Assembly (NCBI GenBank): GCA_028571685.1
Contig: CM053154.1
Coordinates: 17,454,001-17,518,000 of the forward strand
DNA from: Heterohyrax brucei
Taxonomy: Eukaryota > Chordata > Mammalia > Hyracoidea > Procaviidae
DNA: 64,000 nucleotides
Direction of reading: 5' to 3'
Both the position numbers and the translations under genes were made by a program. Positions 22,913 through 33,241 of the stretch are shown here, piece by piece. Within the stretch, counting starts at the first letter, position 1, and each line of letters opens with the position of its first letter. A model generated the notes under the pieces. It had not been told where the DNA came from, searched no databases, and worked only from the letters and a program-made list of their open reading frames with translations.

Positions 22913-23440
22913 TTACAGCTTGCATGTATCTATCTACCTCACCTGGATAGTTACTGTGCATAAAGAATGACCACCCGAGCTGGAGAAACCATGCCCACAT
23001 TGGCCATGTAAGAGAGAAGGATCATATCTACCTTACGTGCAAGGACGTGCCAGATGATGATGCCAGGTTCCGTGTTTGCCCCACTCCTACCGGATGGGGA
23101 CTCCTCTGGCCTGGAGGACAGGAAGAAAGTCTGAGATACACAATAGGGACTCTCGGGGTGATGGAAAGTGCACGTCTGATAGTGCCAGGGAGCTTTTCTG
23201 CATCAGGTTCACTGTATCTTTTTGAGGAAACATTTGGTTGTGCTGGTGAATAGAGAGGGAAGTGGGGATAAGTGGGACTTGTGTGAGTTGGCTCCATGTG
23301 ATGTCACAACCAAGTTCACTTGTTCCAACATGAGTACCTATTTCTTAGGACTCATTTCAAGAGGAGTCTGTTATATGTTAATGCTAATTATGCTTTTTTC
23401 CAGTTTTCTTCTGTTAAAATTGTCTTCATTTTTGGTATGC
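22913..23440. other. Unique DNA
   Basis: Frames on both strands near 23028-23446 overlap and show no domain. Confidence 0.4.
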
Positions 23441-23453
23441 AAATGAAGGAATA

Positions 23454-23615
23454 ACCCAAAACCACTGCCACTGGGTCAGGTCTGAGTCATAGCGACCTTA
23501 GAGGTCAGAGTAGAACTACTGCACAGAGTTTCCAAGGAGCGCCTGGAAGGTTTGAACTACTGACTCTTTGGCTAGCAGATGTAGCCCTTAACCCACTATG
23601 CCACCAGGCTTTCTT
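23454..23615 (-). repeat. AfroSINE, short form
   Basis: Complete; flanks aaatgaagga and aaatgagggg form a near-match duplication. Confidence 0.92.
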
Positions 23616-23707
23616 TAAATGAGGGGATGCAGAAGTGTGGTATTTGATTTAACGTAAAGGGTTAGCTTTCAGAAGCAGTGTTTTTATGTACATGTATACT
23701 GGTATAG

Positions 23708-23910
23708 GGAGTTCCTGGATGCCACAAATGGTTAAGTGTCATCTGCTAACCAGAGAGCTGGTGGTTCAAGTCTGCCCACTGGCGCCCTGGAGAAGAAAGT
23801 CCTAGTGGTGTGCTTCTGAAAAGTCATAGCCATTGAAAACATACTGGAGCACTGTCCTGCTCCCACACACCTGGGACTGTCATGTGTTGGAATTGACTTG
23901 CTATAAACAG
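23708..23910 (+). repeat. AfroSINE, long form
   Basis: Head cacaaatggttaagtgtc; middle block ttctgaaaagtcatagccat; tail worn and lacking the usual end. Confidence 0.8.
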
Positions 23911-23916
23911 ATTTAG

Positions 23917-24024
23917 TATGTGTGTGTGTATGTATTTTTGTATTTTGGGGGTGTGTATGTATATACACATATATACATATATATACATCTATATACATCT
24001 ATATATATACACACACATACATAC
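23917..24024. repeat. Compound TG/TA/CA microsatellite
   Basis: Alternating TG, TATG, TATA and CA tracts begin directly after a SINE tail and end just before a mariner copy, so they may have grown from the SINE tail. Confidence 0.85.
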
Positions 24025-24038
24025 CAAATTCATATATA

Positions 24039-25013
24039 CAAGGACTGCCAGTTAAATTCATGAACTTGTCCTAGAAAAAGTGCTATATGCCTCGTTGATG
24101 AATATGGTCACCTTCTAAGTACTCCTTTTGGGAAACAATGCACTGATACCAGTGCCTACCAAGCTTTCAAATCAATTTTGGAAATCTTTTCCTGGAACGG
24201 CCATCAGAGCTATTGTTGTATTACTGTTGATGTCCTGAATGTCATCAAATGAGAGCATGGGAGCATGGCCTCTAGTCCTGATGGGAGCATGGCCTCTAGT
24301 CCTGACGCTGCCACAGTCCATAAATCATTACTGAGGTCAACTCCTTAGACAGCAATAGATGGGACTCGGCAACACAGGGTGACCATGTCATGTGTGCACT
24401 TTATGGTTCTGTGCATGTATAGGATGTCATCCTACTGGCCGCTTCCTAGAGGGGAGTGGAGAGGGTGGAGAAGAGGAGACAGGACATTGTTAAGAGGACA
24501 TGACATGTATAGAACAGAAAGGAGGAGTGTGCTGTCACTGGGCAAGGAGAGCAGTAGGAGCTGCACGTAGGCAGGCATGTGAATTTAAATGGGATTGTAC
24601 ACTTTCACTCAATCATAATAAATACATAAAGTATTTTTTTTTTTTTTAAAAAAACTTCATTTCAATATTTCCTTTATCTTCTGGTAAAGAAAAAAGTCAC
24701 TGGGGGCCAGATGAGGTGAGTAAGGAAGGTGTTCCAATACAGTTATTTGTGTACTGGCTAAAAAACTCCTCACAAAAAACTAAACAAGTTCGTGAACTCG
24801 CCACCATGCCACCATGTGCAATGGCCGTTCCAGAAAGAGTTTGAAAATTGCTTTGAAGGGTGGTATCAGTGCCTAGCTTCCCGAAGGGAGTACTTCAAAG
24901 GTACCATAGTGATAGCTCTGCAATGAGGTATGTAGCACTTAGAAAATTAAGTTTTAAGTGCTTGTTGTTCTAAGAACGTAATTGTTTTTAAGTGCTAATC
25001 ATCAGATGTTGCA
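24039..25013. mobile_element. Fold-back mariner derivative, copy B, split by L1
   Basis: It has the same plan as copy A: mariner 3' end on the left in minus orientation (caaggactgccagttaaatt), an internal stretch with ggggccagatgaggtgag, then an inverted 3' end on the right from about 24790. TA flanks are present at 24037-24038 and after 25013. An L1 3' UTR at about 24250-24640 interrupts it. Shared internal junction with copy A (aagttcgtgaa near 24785 and 18050) shows that the fold-back was inherited from one master copy. Confidence 0.72.
24250..24640 (+). repeat. Afrotherian L1 3' UTR, inserted in mariner copy B
   Basis: 5'-truncated copy beginning at gagcatggcctctagtcctg, which is tandemly duplicated at its start (two ~24-base units). 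It ends ataataaatacataaagt then an A/T run. Being inside the mariner makes it the younger element. Confidence 0.85.
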
Positions 25014-25830
25014 TATACACACCAAATAATTTTTAAGTGTTAGATACATTTCTACATGAAATGAAAAGAAAAAGTCACAGTGACGGCTGAGGTCAGGATG
25101 TGCGTGCATGGTGTCTTTGAACCCAGCTTGCTCATTCCCTCAGCCACTCGTCTTCACTGGAGCTCTGACTTACTTGTGAGCAGACAGGCACCTTTTATTA
25201 GCCGTGAAGAGGGAGGGAACCTCAGCAGCGCTGGCCTGGGTCCCTACAGGGTGGAGGCGTCATTGGGAAATAACGACTCTTTTAAGGAATGTGATTTGTG
25301 TTGTTTTACTGAATGTGTTCTTACTAGGGAAGGAGCAGAAGATTCCCAAATTCCCAAGTTTGTCCTTTTCCACCAACTGGTCTCACGTGGAAAGAATTGG
25401 AGGAAGAGGGCTGGATGCTAATGTGAGGTGTGTTTGCAGAAAGCCCTGGCAGCTGGCTAGCTCACTAGGTACAAAGGGCAATGCTCCCGAAGTGGAGTCA
25501 CGCCAATGACTGGAATTGTCATTCTGGGTTCTGCCTTTGCCCTCAGCCTGCCTGGGAAATCTTTTTGCCTTGTTCTCTGTGTCAAATGAGACGTTTCGTG
25601 CATACACAAGAAGCAGTACTTTATTAATGACAATATGATAGTGAATGTAAGTCACTTTTCAAAGTATTGAAATCTTAGGTGTGGTTTCTGCTTTGATTTT
25701 TGTTTCCTCTTTGTTTTTATATCTTTCCCCTCTTGTTTTCTGCTGTGTTCTTTCTTGCCTTCCTTCCTTGCTTCTTCAAGAATACTTCAAGTTGACCTTG
25801 GAATCACTTCTGCGTCATGACCTTATAGAG

Positions 25831-25858
25831 AGATGGAGAGAGAGAGAGAGAGAGTGAA
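25831..25858. repeat. (GA)n microsatellite
   Basis: Purine tract of about twelve GA units with one interruption. Confidence 0.85.
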
Positions 25859-26065
25859 GAAAGGAGATAGAGAAGTCTGAAGGTGATTTATTTTGAAAAA
25901 GTGACAATCCCACTTCTGTATATAATGACATCATGTGAGGTCAATTTATCTCCTTTATTACAGAAAATGGATAACTGCTTTCTAAAGCCTTTTCCTTCAT
26001 TTTCTGAATCTGTAAATAGTTTACATGAAGCGTTTTAATATTGACTTTTACACATTTTGCATACG

Positions 26066-26084
26066 CCCCCCCCCCCCCGCCCCC
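26066..26084. repeat. Poly-C tract
   Basis: Nearly uninterrupted cytosines, interrupted by one G. Length is likely variable and prone to assembly error. Confidence 0.85.
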
Positions 26085-26414
26085 TGGGTATGTCTAATCC
26101 CAAGGTAAACAGAGGGAACATTTTTCATTTCTCTGCTGAGGCTGCCTGCTCGGGTGACAGGTTGCAGAAGAGCACAACTTCAGTGACCTGTGCTTATCAG
26201 ACCTGTCCAGCTCTGATTTGGGACATCAAATCTTTAGTGTTCCCAAATCTTTCTCAAGTGCAGCTTTTACCCTAAGGTGCAGGATCACTGGCTTCCTTCA
26301 ATGCCAGCTGTTGACAGTCTCTTTCTGATGACTATGCTTGGCCAGAAACACAGAAACAGCCCTGGACCCAAGGTGCAAAGACCTGTGGATGGGTCTCAAT
26401 TTGATTAGCTCCAT

Positions 26415-26520
26415 CCATGGTCTGCAGCAGGCCATCCAACCTCATGCACTTTAGTTTTCTCATCTGTGACGAGGTCCCAAATGTGTGGTTTAAGGATCTA
26501 AAGGAAGTTAATGAAAAAAC
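26415..26520 (+). repeat. MIR fragment
   Basis: ttagttttctcatctgtgac and taaggatctaaaggaagtta match the MIR core and 3' region. Confidence 0.5.
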
Positions 26521-26732
26521 CAGTGACACGTTAGTCACAGTAACCCTGTGACTAATGAAGCGGAAGAGAAGGCACTCAATTCCAGGCTGAACCTCAGGGA
26601 AGGGTGAGTTTAGAGAATGCTGTTCTCAGAAGAATGTGATGGACAGTCAACCGTTTTGTGAGGGCTGATTGATGTATTTATTGGTGCTCTGGGTATTTCT
26701 GGGAGGCGATTTGCAAGTCCAAGTGGGTGGAT

Positions 26733-26926
26733 CTGTTGCTGTTGAGTTAATTCCGACTCGCGGTGACCCAACAGGACAGAGTAGAGATGCCCCATACGTC
26801 TGCCAAGGCTGTAATCTTTATGGAGGCAGCCGGCCGCATCTTTCTGCTGCCGAGTGGCTGGTGGGGTCGAACCGCTGCCCTGTCGATTAGCAGTCAGGTG
26901 CTTAACTACTGTGACACCTGGGCTCC
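26733..26926 (-). repeat. AfroSINE, long form
   Basis: Antisense long copy with gctgtaatctttatggaggc middle block and a gtggggtcgaaccgctgccc B-box region. Well preserved. Confidence 0.92.
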
Positions 26927-27129
26927 TTCAGTTTGTTGTGTAGGTCCTGTAAATTCGAGGCTTGCCCAGTACAGTGCAGTGAAAAAAGTCTAGATCAAAG
27001 TCAGCAGCCCATTCATGTCTCTTTGGGGCCCCTTTTGGTTGCCGCTCAGTCCACTGTGTGTATTTTTGAAGCAGGGAGACCAGGTGTTGTCTGCAACAGT
27101 GATGTTTCACAATTACTAGTGATTAAGAT

Positions 27130-27256
27130 CTCTGCTGTTAATTAAAAAGTGGCCCAGTTCACATCCACCAGGCAGTCTTTGGAACTCTGGGGGGCAATTC
27201 TACTCAGTCCTATAGGGTCACTGTGAGTCGGAACTGGCTCGATGGCAGCAGGTTTA
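27130..27256 (+). repeat. AfroSINE, 5'-truncated
   Basis: It starts within the head (agttcacatccaccaggcag) and keeps body and tail. Confidence 0.85.
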
Positions 27257-27259
27257 ATG

Positions 27260-27748
27260 TTTGCACTTAGAGAAAAATGTGTGTGAATTTCTCACTGTTT
27301 TTATTACCCTTTTGCTGAGAGGAGTGTTTTCTTAAAGGCTGTCATTGGACGGGAAGCAGTGCCTTAAGTGAAGTGAGCTCATCGAAACAGGAAGCACATT
27401 ACAGCTCCCTGAATGTTCTTTAGTGCCCCTAAAGATGAATAATGGACCTGAAAATGCTGAACTTTCATTAAGTAAGTACCAGTTGCGGGGAATGTAAGAT
27501 GAAAGACTCTGGAACTCCCTTCACTGGGTACCAACAGTGAGGGGTGGCTTCTTGACGGTTATTGTTGCTTCCCTGTTCCTTCGTCTTTTGAGTTCTCTGG
27601 GATGTGTAGTTTATACGCTAGATCTTATTATTACATATAATTATTAAAAATCTTGCCCTCTCCCCTACTACTGTCTCTGGGGACGTGATTCCCTGTCATT
27701 TTATGACAGAACACAGTAATGGTCTTATAACCAAAAATTGAAACAAAT
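27260..27748. other. Unique DNA
   Basis: Nothing recognised. Confidence 0.4.
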
Positions 27749-27946
27749 AAGTTGCTGTCAAATTGATTCTGACTCATGGCGAGCTCGTGGGTCATAGGGT
27801 AGAACTGTGCTCCCTTGGGTTTTCAAGGCTATGACCTTTTAGAAACAGACTGCCAGGGCTTTCTTCCAAAGCACCTCTGGTGGGTTCAAACCACCAACCT
27901 TCTGGTAAGGGGTTGAGTGCTAAACCTTTGGCAGCACCCAGTGAGT
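27749..27946 (-). repeat. AfroSINE, long form
   Basis: Divergent long copy: gcagtcccttgggttttcaa-like block is followed by agaaacagactgccagggct and a worn head. Confidence 0.8.
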
Positions 27947-28061
27947 CCTGGTTCTGTGATCTGCTGGGTACCTGGTCTTGCATCTTCATGTGAAAACATT
28001 AGATGAGCCAGCAGAGTGAGCAGTAGGCGTATTCCCGGAAGTCGTGTTTACACTTTGCTGT

Positions 28062-28184
28062 ACTCTCTAGCAGTAATACTTGACACTGAAATCACCATGA
28101 ACCACATAAATATATTCCACGAAACTCGAAGCCAAATGCATCATCCCTCAATTTCCCCTTAGCCACGTCTTAGAAAAATACCCT
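28062..28184 (+). repeat. Local duplicate, copy 1
   Basis: About 123 bases, from actctctagcagtaatact to cttagaaaaataccct, recur 972 bases downstream at roughly 86% identity by eye. It matches no repeat I know. Confidence 0.75.
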
Positions 28185-28506
28185 TGAAGAGTATTTTCGA
28201 AGCTTTGAGGGCTAATGTGATGAGTTCTGCTGACTTGCCCGTTACCTATTAATGCCTTCTTTCCCTGCAATTTCTCCCATTTGTAATGGAACGTCTAACT
28301 TGTTGAATGATAATATTATTCTGCCATTGTATCCTTGGAAGCAGATAGCTTGTGTTCTAGGTTTCACAGATGTAGACAAGTTTTTGAATTTTCAGCTTGG
28401 AACTCATTTAAGGCTTCTATCATATGGGATGACATGATGTTGCTATGATCGGATGAACGTGTTACATGTTTCAAAGATGTGATTTTTGAGGTGCCAAAGG
28501 GTGGGA

Positions 28507-29028
28507 TGTCGTGGATTGAATTGTGTCCCCTCAAAAATAGGTGTAACCATGCGGCTATGATTCCCTGTATTCTACAATTATCCTCCATTTTGTGGTTTTG
28601 CTATGCTGTATGTTAAAGGATTAAGGTGGGACTGTAAATCCCTTCAGAAGATTACATCACTGCTCCACTGTGAAGGGAGTTTCCCTGGAGTATGGCTTGC
28701 ACCACCCTTAATGCTTTCATCCTACAAGGGGTAAAAGGAAAGGGAAGCAGGCAGAGAACTGGGAACCTCACACCATCAAGAAAGCAGTACTGGGAAAAAA
28801 AGTGCGTCCTTCAGACCTGAGGTTCCTGCACCAAGATGCTTGCTGGACAAAGACTGATGCAATACTGGACTTTCCTCCAGAGCCGACAAGGGGGAAAGCC
28901 TTTCCCTGGAGCAGACATCCTGAATTTGGGCTTGTAGTCTACTGGACTAAGTAGGAACAAACTTTCTTTTGTTAAAGCCATCCACTCTGTGGTATTTTCT
29001 GGTAGAGCAGCACTAGCTGCCTTGAACA
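28507..29028 (+). repeat. Fossil solo LTR, MaLR/MLT1-like
   Basis: Runs from tgtcgtggattgaattgtgt to gctgccttgaaca with TG...CA ends, about 520 bases. Same subtype as the minus-strand LTRs at 19727 and 61460. No internal genes attached. The second copy of a local duplicate begins six bases after its end. Confidence 0.75.
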
Positions 29029-29033
29029 GCGAG

Positions 29034-29159
29034 ACTCTCCAGCAGTTAACACTTCTACACTGAAATGACCATGAACCACATAAATATTTCCCACAAAACC
29101 CAAAGCCAAATGCATCCTCACTCAATTTCCCCTTAGCTACATTCTTAGAAAAATACCCT
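29034..29159 (+). repeat. Local duplicate, copy 2
   Basis: Counterpart of the segment at 28062; sequence beyond both ends is unrelated, so the duplication is limited to about 125 bases. Confidence 0.75.
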
Positions 29160-29226
29160 AGGACCACCCGAATGCTGTTCTGCAAGAGAGGAAGTCAGCT
29201 TGGAGATGGTGGTGGTTCAGGTATCT

Positions 29227-29228
<2 letters not shown>

Positions 29229-29266
<38 letters not shown>

Positions 29267-29274
29267 CTGTGTGC
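29229..29274. repeat. (TG)n microsatellite
   Basis: Over fifteen TG units running into CG/TG variants. Two opposing open frames across it are low-complexity artefacts. Confidence 0.93.
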
Positions 29275-29605
29275 AAATTTTAGAAACATGTGACCAAGTG
29301 AGCAAGTTTTCAGGGCTACTCCCAAGACTTAGAAAGTCCTCCCAGCAAGTAACCATGCCTGAAGCATCAGCGTCCTTGGCTTCCTGGCAGGAAACACATC
29401 TATTGGAAAGCTGCTGTACTGCCTGACTCAAGCCTTGAGAAACTGTCTTCAGGTTTGATTACCTAGAATTTACTTCCAGGATCAGTTGATTTTATTACCT
29501 CTGTCTCTCTCTTTTTCTAGTCACCCTTCCCTCCCTTCTTTTGTCTCTATCTCTGAATCTCTCTCTCCTTTGCAAAAAGACCACAATATAAAGGGAGACA
29601 ATACT

Positions 29606-29801
29606 GGATGCCATTGACTCAGTTCTGACTCCTGGTGACCCCATGTGACTCAGAGCAGAACTGTGCTGGGGATCTGGATGGCTGTGATCTGCCAGAGTTA
29701 GATCACTAGACCTTTTTGTCCGAGGTGCCTCTGTGGAGGTTTGAGCACTGACCTTGGGGTTAGCGGCTCAGCATTTAACCATTTGTTCCACCCAGAGACT
29801 C
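29606..29801 (-). repeat. AfroSINE, long form, diverged
   Basis: gccattgactcagttctgac tail, ccaggtgcctctgtggagg-type middle, and a gcatttaaccatttgttcca head. This subtype also appears at 36832, 42332 and 60343. Confidence 0.75.
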
Positions 29802-30297
29802 TTGAGGGAGAATAAACTTTTTTTTTTTTTAAATGACTTACTCCTTTGCTTTTGTTTCATACCCTCCCTTCTCATTCTTTTTATTTTTATTCTACCCTCT
29901 TTTAGCCTTTGCTTTAATCAGAAATATGCTACTTATTTTCATGGGTATTGTTAACCCAGTTACCAGCCCCTTGTAACTTAGGGGTCCTATGAAAGGGACC
30001 GTCACCATTCCATTACCAGCTGCGTGGCAAGGAGGTGTTTGTGTGACAGAAGGAGTCTGGAGAGGGAGAGGTCTTGACAGACAAGCAGGAAGAACACTTG
30101 CAGGGGGAAGATTGCCTGCTTTTGTGATGAGAATCCTCAGAGGATGTAGCTCTTTGCTAGAATACTTATAGCCCTGGAATGGTGCCTGTTGAGGTTGTTT
30201 AGTTTCAGAATGTGCCAGAAGGTGGACCACTTTGTCCAACAACAGCTGGTCATGCATTGGACCCACTTTTTAAATCATCTTCATAGAGCTTTAAGAA

Positions 30298-30298
<1 letters not shown>

Positions 30299-30328
<30 letters not shown>
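30299..30328. repeat. (TG)n microsatellite
   Basis: About fourteen pure TG units ending in TATA. Confidence 0.93.
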
Positions 30329-30332
<4 letters not shown>

Positions 30333-30619
30333 CCCTTCACTGGTGAAGGAAGGTGTCACTGAGGATGTCCATCACCAAAACTGCTGAGCTGAGTAGCTCA
30401 TGCTCTGTCCGCCTCATCCCTTGTTACTGAATCAATTCCAGTCACCAGAACAAGCTCTGAAATACAGTGATGAACAAAAGTCTAGCTCAACATTGAAAAC
30501 TTGGTGATTAGTTTCTGCTGACTAGTATTCAGGGAACCTCAAGTAGTGACGTTGGTGATTTAATAAATTCATCACTGAAAACAAGCCAAGCCCTGCCTGG
30601 AATACTTTGGGGACTGTCA

Positions 30620-30710
30620 TAGCATCTAACTGCACTGTCCATAGGGTGGCTGCTAGCCATGTGTGGCCACCGAGTTCTTGTTGAATGATAATATTTTTGA
30701 AGTATTGGGT
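30620..30710. mobile_element. hAT/MER-type DNA transposon relic
   Basis: gcactgtccatagggtggct and agccatgtgtggccaccgag resemble the ends of old hAT-Charlie non-autonomous elements with the agccacatgtggct hairpin motif. Short and worn. Confidence 0.4.
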
Positions 30711-31621
30711 TAAATAATCGTTAAAATCAATTTCACGTGTTACTTTTAAAATGTGGTTTCTAGAAAAATCTAAATTACATACGTGGCTCCTACTATGTTT
30801 CTGTTGTCAGTGTTGGTCCACAGTAAACCATTCTGTGGGCCAGGATATATATCCATGACACTTTAAAGGTTTCCTGGGAATCTTGGGAGAGTTTGTTTTA
30901 GTTTTCTTTTTCTTTTTTTTTGATAAGTGGACAAACCTGTGAAACATAATGAACCAGACAAGCAGGCTATTCTCTTTATAATGAATGGGAATTAGGATAA
31001 AGAGATCTTTTTGTGGGGGGGTACATTAAAAGTCAAACAGTTATCTCTTGTAACCCTGCTTCCTCTGATCATAATTCAGTAGTTGTCTTGGATGTTTCTA
31101 GCCTTAGGTTGTACACTGGTGTCTAGAGAGAGAAGGGCTTCTCTCTCCTCCTTTAGGCTACAAGCCATACCCCGTGTTATTGTGTATTGTTAGTGCTTCC
31201 ATCATGTTGGCAAGATCCATTTGGGCCCCTTGTATTACAGTAAACATTTGGGAAGGTAACTTGTAGGTTAGAATTTATTTACAGATGAACAGATGCCATG
31301 GAAAGTTTTAACAATCAGTTGATTACCAAGATGTTCTCTGGTACAGCTGCAGGTGACCCAGGACAGTTTGTGTAGCCTAAACAACAGAGCAACTCTCGTG
31401 AAGAAACAACAGAAAGTTTTTCTAGGAAGAGGACTTCACAACCCTTTAGCCTTTGTTGTGCTGATCCATATGGAGGTAGTTTTCCTGTCTTATCTGACTC
31501 TGTATTATTATTTTGTATGTCTTAGGTACTCAGCAGATTCTTGTTGATGAATTGTCAGTTCCGAGGTTGCCTGTAATTTGCACCTGAGATTGAGGTTGAA
31601 ATACTTAACTTTCACTTAGAG

Positions 31622-32036
31622 AGACAGAATCAACTCTGACTCGTGATGACCCTATAGACAACAGAACAAAACGTGGCCTTGTCTGTGTCATCCTCATGAT
31701 CACCAGCATGTTGACATCCATCCTGGTGACTACTGTGCCAGTCCATCTCACCGAGGCTCTCCCTCACTGGCCCCCTGTTTCACTGAACAATTCTTGATTC
31801 CCTTCCAAAGACATGTCCTAAGCAAATGAGTCTGCCAGTGTTCCATTGGGATCCATAGGGTTTTCATTGGCTGATTTACGGAAGCAGATCACCAGACCTT
31901 TCTTCCTAGTCTTTCTTAGTGTGGGAGCTCTGCTGAAACATGTCCACCTTGGCTGACCCTACTGGTACTTGAACTACTAGTGGTATAGTTTCCAGCATCA
32001 CAGCAACACATAAGCCACCACAGGACAACAGACTGA
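31622..32036 (-). repeat. Composite SINE/RTE repeat, copy 1
   Basis: The plus strand first reads an RTE 3' end (gatgaccctatagacaacag, ccagtccatctcaccgaggc). Past an attcccttccaaagacatgt junction it turns into long-AfroSINE-like interior (ccatagggttttcattggct, agcagatcaccagacctttc) and then a region not in ordinary SINEs (gtatagtttccagcatcaca). The same fused order recurs at 44300. It looks like a family in its own right rather than two chance neighbours. Confidence 0.6.
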
Positions 32037-32046
32037 TCATGGGTAT

Positions 32047-32218
32047 CTTGCAATGCCAATTTATAGCTACCATATAGGACAGAATAAAAGTGACCCATAG
32101 GGTTTCGAAGGCAGTGAATCTTTGTGGGAGCAGACTGCCACATCTTTCTGGGAGTTTGAACCATCAACCACCTAAGTGGAACGTGAACACTGACTTATCT
32201 ACTGTGCCACAGGACTCC
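32047..32218 (-). repeat. AfroSINE, long form
   Basis: Antisense long copy with ggcagtgaatctttgtggga middle block; tail side worn. Confidence 0.8.
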
Positions 32219-32239
32219 TTGGAGTTTCACTTAAAAAAA

Positions 32240-32294
32240 CAACCAAGCCCATTTCCATACAGTCAGTTCCAACTCATAGCAACCCTATAAATCA
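32240..32294 (-). repeat. AfroSINE tail fragment
   Basis: Only the tail is present, ending agcaaccctata, a site that then recurs beside two further SINEs. Confidence 0.7.
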
Positions 32295-32321
32295 AACCAA
32301 ACCCATTGCCTATAAATCAAA

Positions 32322-32469
32322 GCAAATCCATTGCAGTTAAGTGGATTCCGACTCATGGCGACACTATAGGTCAGAATAGAACCACCCATGGAGTTTCCAA
32401 GGAGCACCTGCTGGACTTGAACTGCCCACCTCCTAGTTAGCAGCTGTAGCACTTAACCACTGTGTCACC
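32322..32469 (-). repeat. AfroSINE, short form
   Basis: Preceded by a short A-rich run with repeated ataaatcaaa; followed at 32470 by a repeat of the agcaaccctata site. Confidence 0.9.
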
Positions 32470-32481
32470 AGCAACCCTATA

Positions 32482-32639
32482 AAAACCCACTGCTATTGAG
32501 TCAGGTCTGACTCATAGAGACCCTAGAGGTCAATGTAGAGCTGCCCCATAGAGTTTCCAAGGAGAGCCTGTCGGATTTGAACTGCTGAGATTTTGCTTAG
32601 CAGATGTAGCACTTAACCTACTAGGCCACCGGAGTTTCC
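32482..32639 (-). repeat. AfroSINE, short form
   Basis: Bounded by agcaaccctata (32470-32481) and agcatccctata (32640-32651), an 11 of 12 match that reads as its target duplication. Confidence 0.92.
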
Positions 32640-32651
32640 AGCATCCCTATA

Positions 32652-33060
32652 GTAATGTTTAAGTTTGTTAACCCTTTAGGGTAAGAGTGATAACTACCTT
32701 CTCTTAGAGCCTGTAGGGTAAATGCGACCTGATGGCTGTTTGTCTTGGGCAAATAACCCCATGAAATGCACTAACAAACGTTTTGATACACACCCAGCCT
32801 CCACTGCCCATAGCTGTTATAGCTTCCTACATGTAAAACAAGGATAATTCACATAATTTCACACTTTTTCGAATGATTTTCATTATTGGGGATACCTGAA
32901 TTTAAGGAGCGTGATCTTGATATCTTAGAATTTAAAATGTTACCTTAGCTTTCTTAAGATGATAGAGTAGTTATATTATCTGTTCCATGTGTAATTTGAA
33001 GTTTTCCTAGTAGACACATTATGCAATTGCAAAGAAACATGTCAAATTAATTTTAATATT
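32652..33060. other. Unique DNA
   Basis: Nothing recognised. Confidence 0.4.
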
Positions 33061-33070
33061 TTATTTAACC

Positions 33071-33231
33071 TGCACACCCACTGCCATCGAGTTGGGTGCA
33101 ACTCAAAGTGACCCTAGAGGGTCAGAGTAGAACTGCTCCATAGAGTTTCCAAGGAGCTCCTGGTGGATTTGAATGGCTGACCTTTTGGTTAGCAGAGGTA
33201 GCACTTAACTCACTGCACCACCAGGGTTTCC
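33071..33231 (-). repeat. AfroSINE, short form, perfect target duplication
   Basis: Flanked by ttatttaacc at 33061-33070 and 33232-33241 without mismatch. The intact duplication marks it as one of the younger copies here. Confidence 0.95.
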
Positions 33232-33241
33232 TTATTTAACC

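Larger units (their letters stand above)
25014..26394. other. Unique DNA
   Basis: Frames of 90-113 residues on both strands (25080-25655) overlap one another and match nothing I know. A (GA)n tract and a poly-C tract are listed separately. Confidence 0.45.
29802..31620. other. Unique DNA with one small hAT relic
   Basis: A pair of overlapping frames on opposite strands (29892-30266 and 29989-30171) has no recognisable domain. A TG repeat and a hAT-like fragment inside are listed separately. No exon supported. Confidence 0.4.

Noticed and set aside
26066-26084. Poly-C as a regulatory element
   Set aside because: Simple homopolymer; length may be an assembly artefact.
28811-29185. 124-residue minus frame
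   Set aside because: It lies mostly inside a solo LTR and the adjoining duplicate; not a host gene.
29195-29431. Frames across the TG repeat
   Set aside because: Dinucleotide repeats stay open in several frames; low complexity only.
29892-30266. 124-residue minus frame
   Set aside because: No recognisable domain and an opposing open frame; treated as chance.
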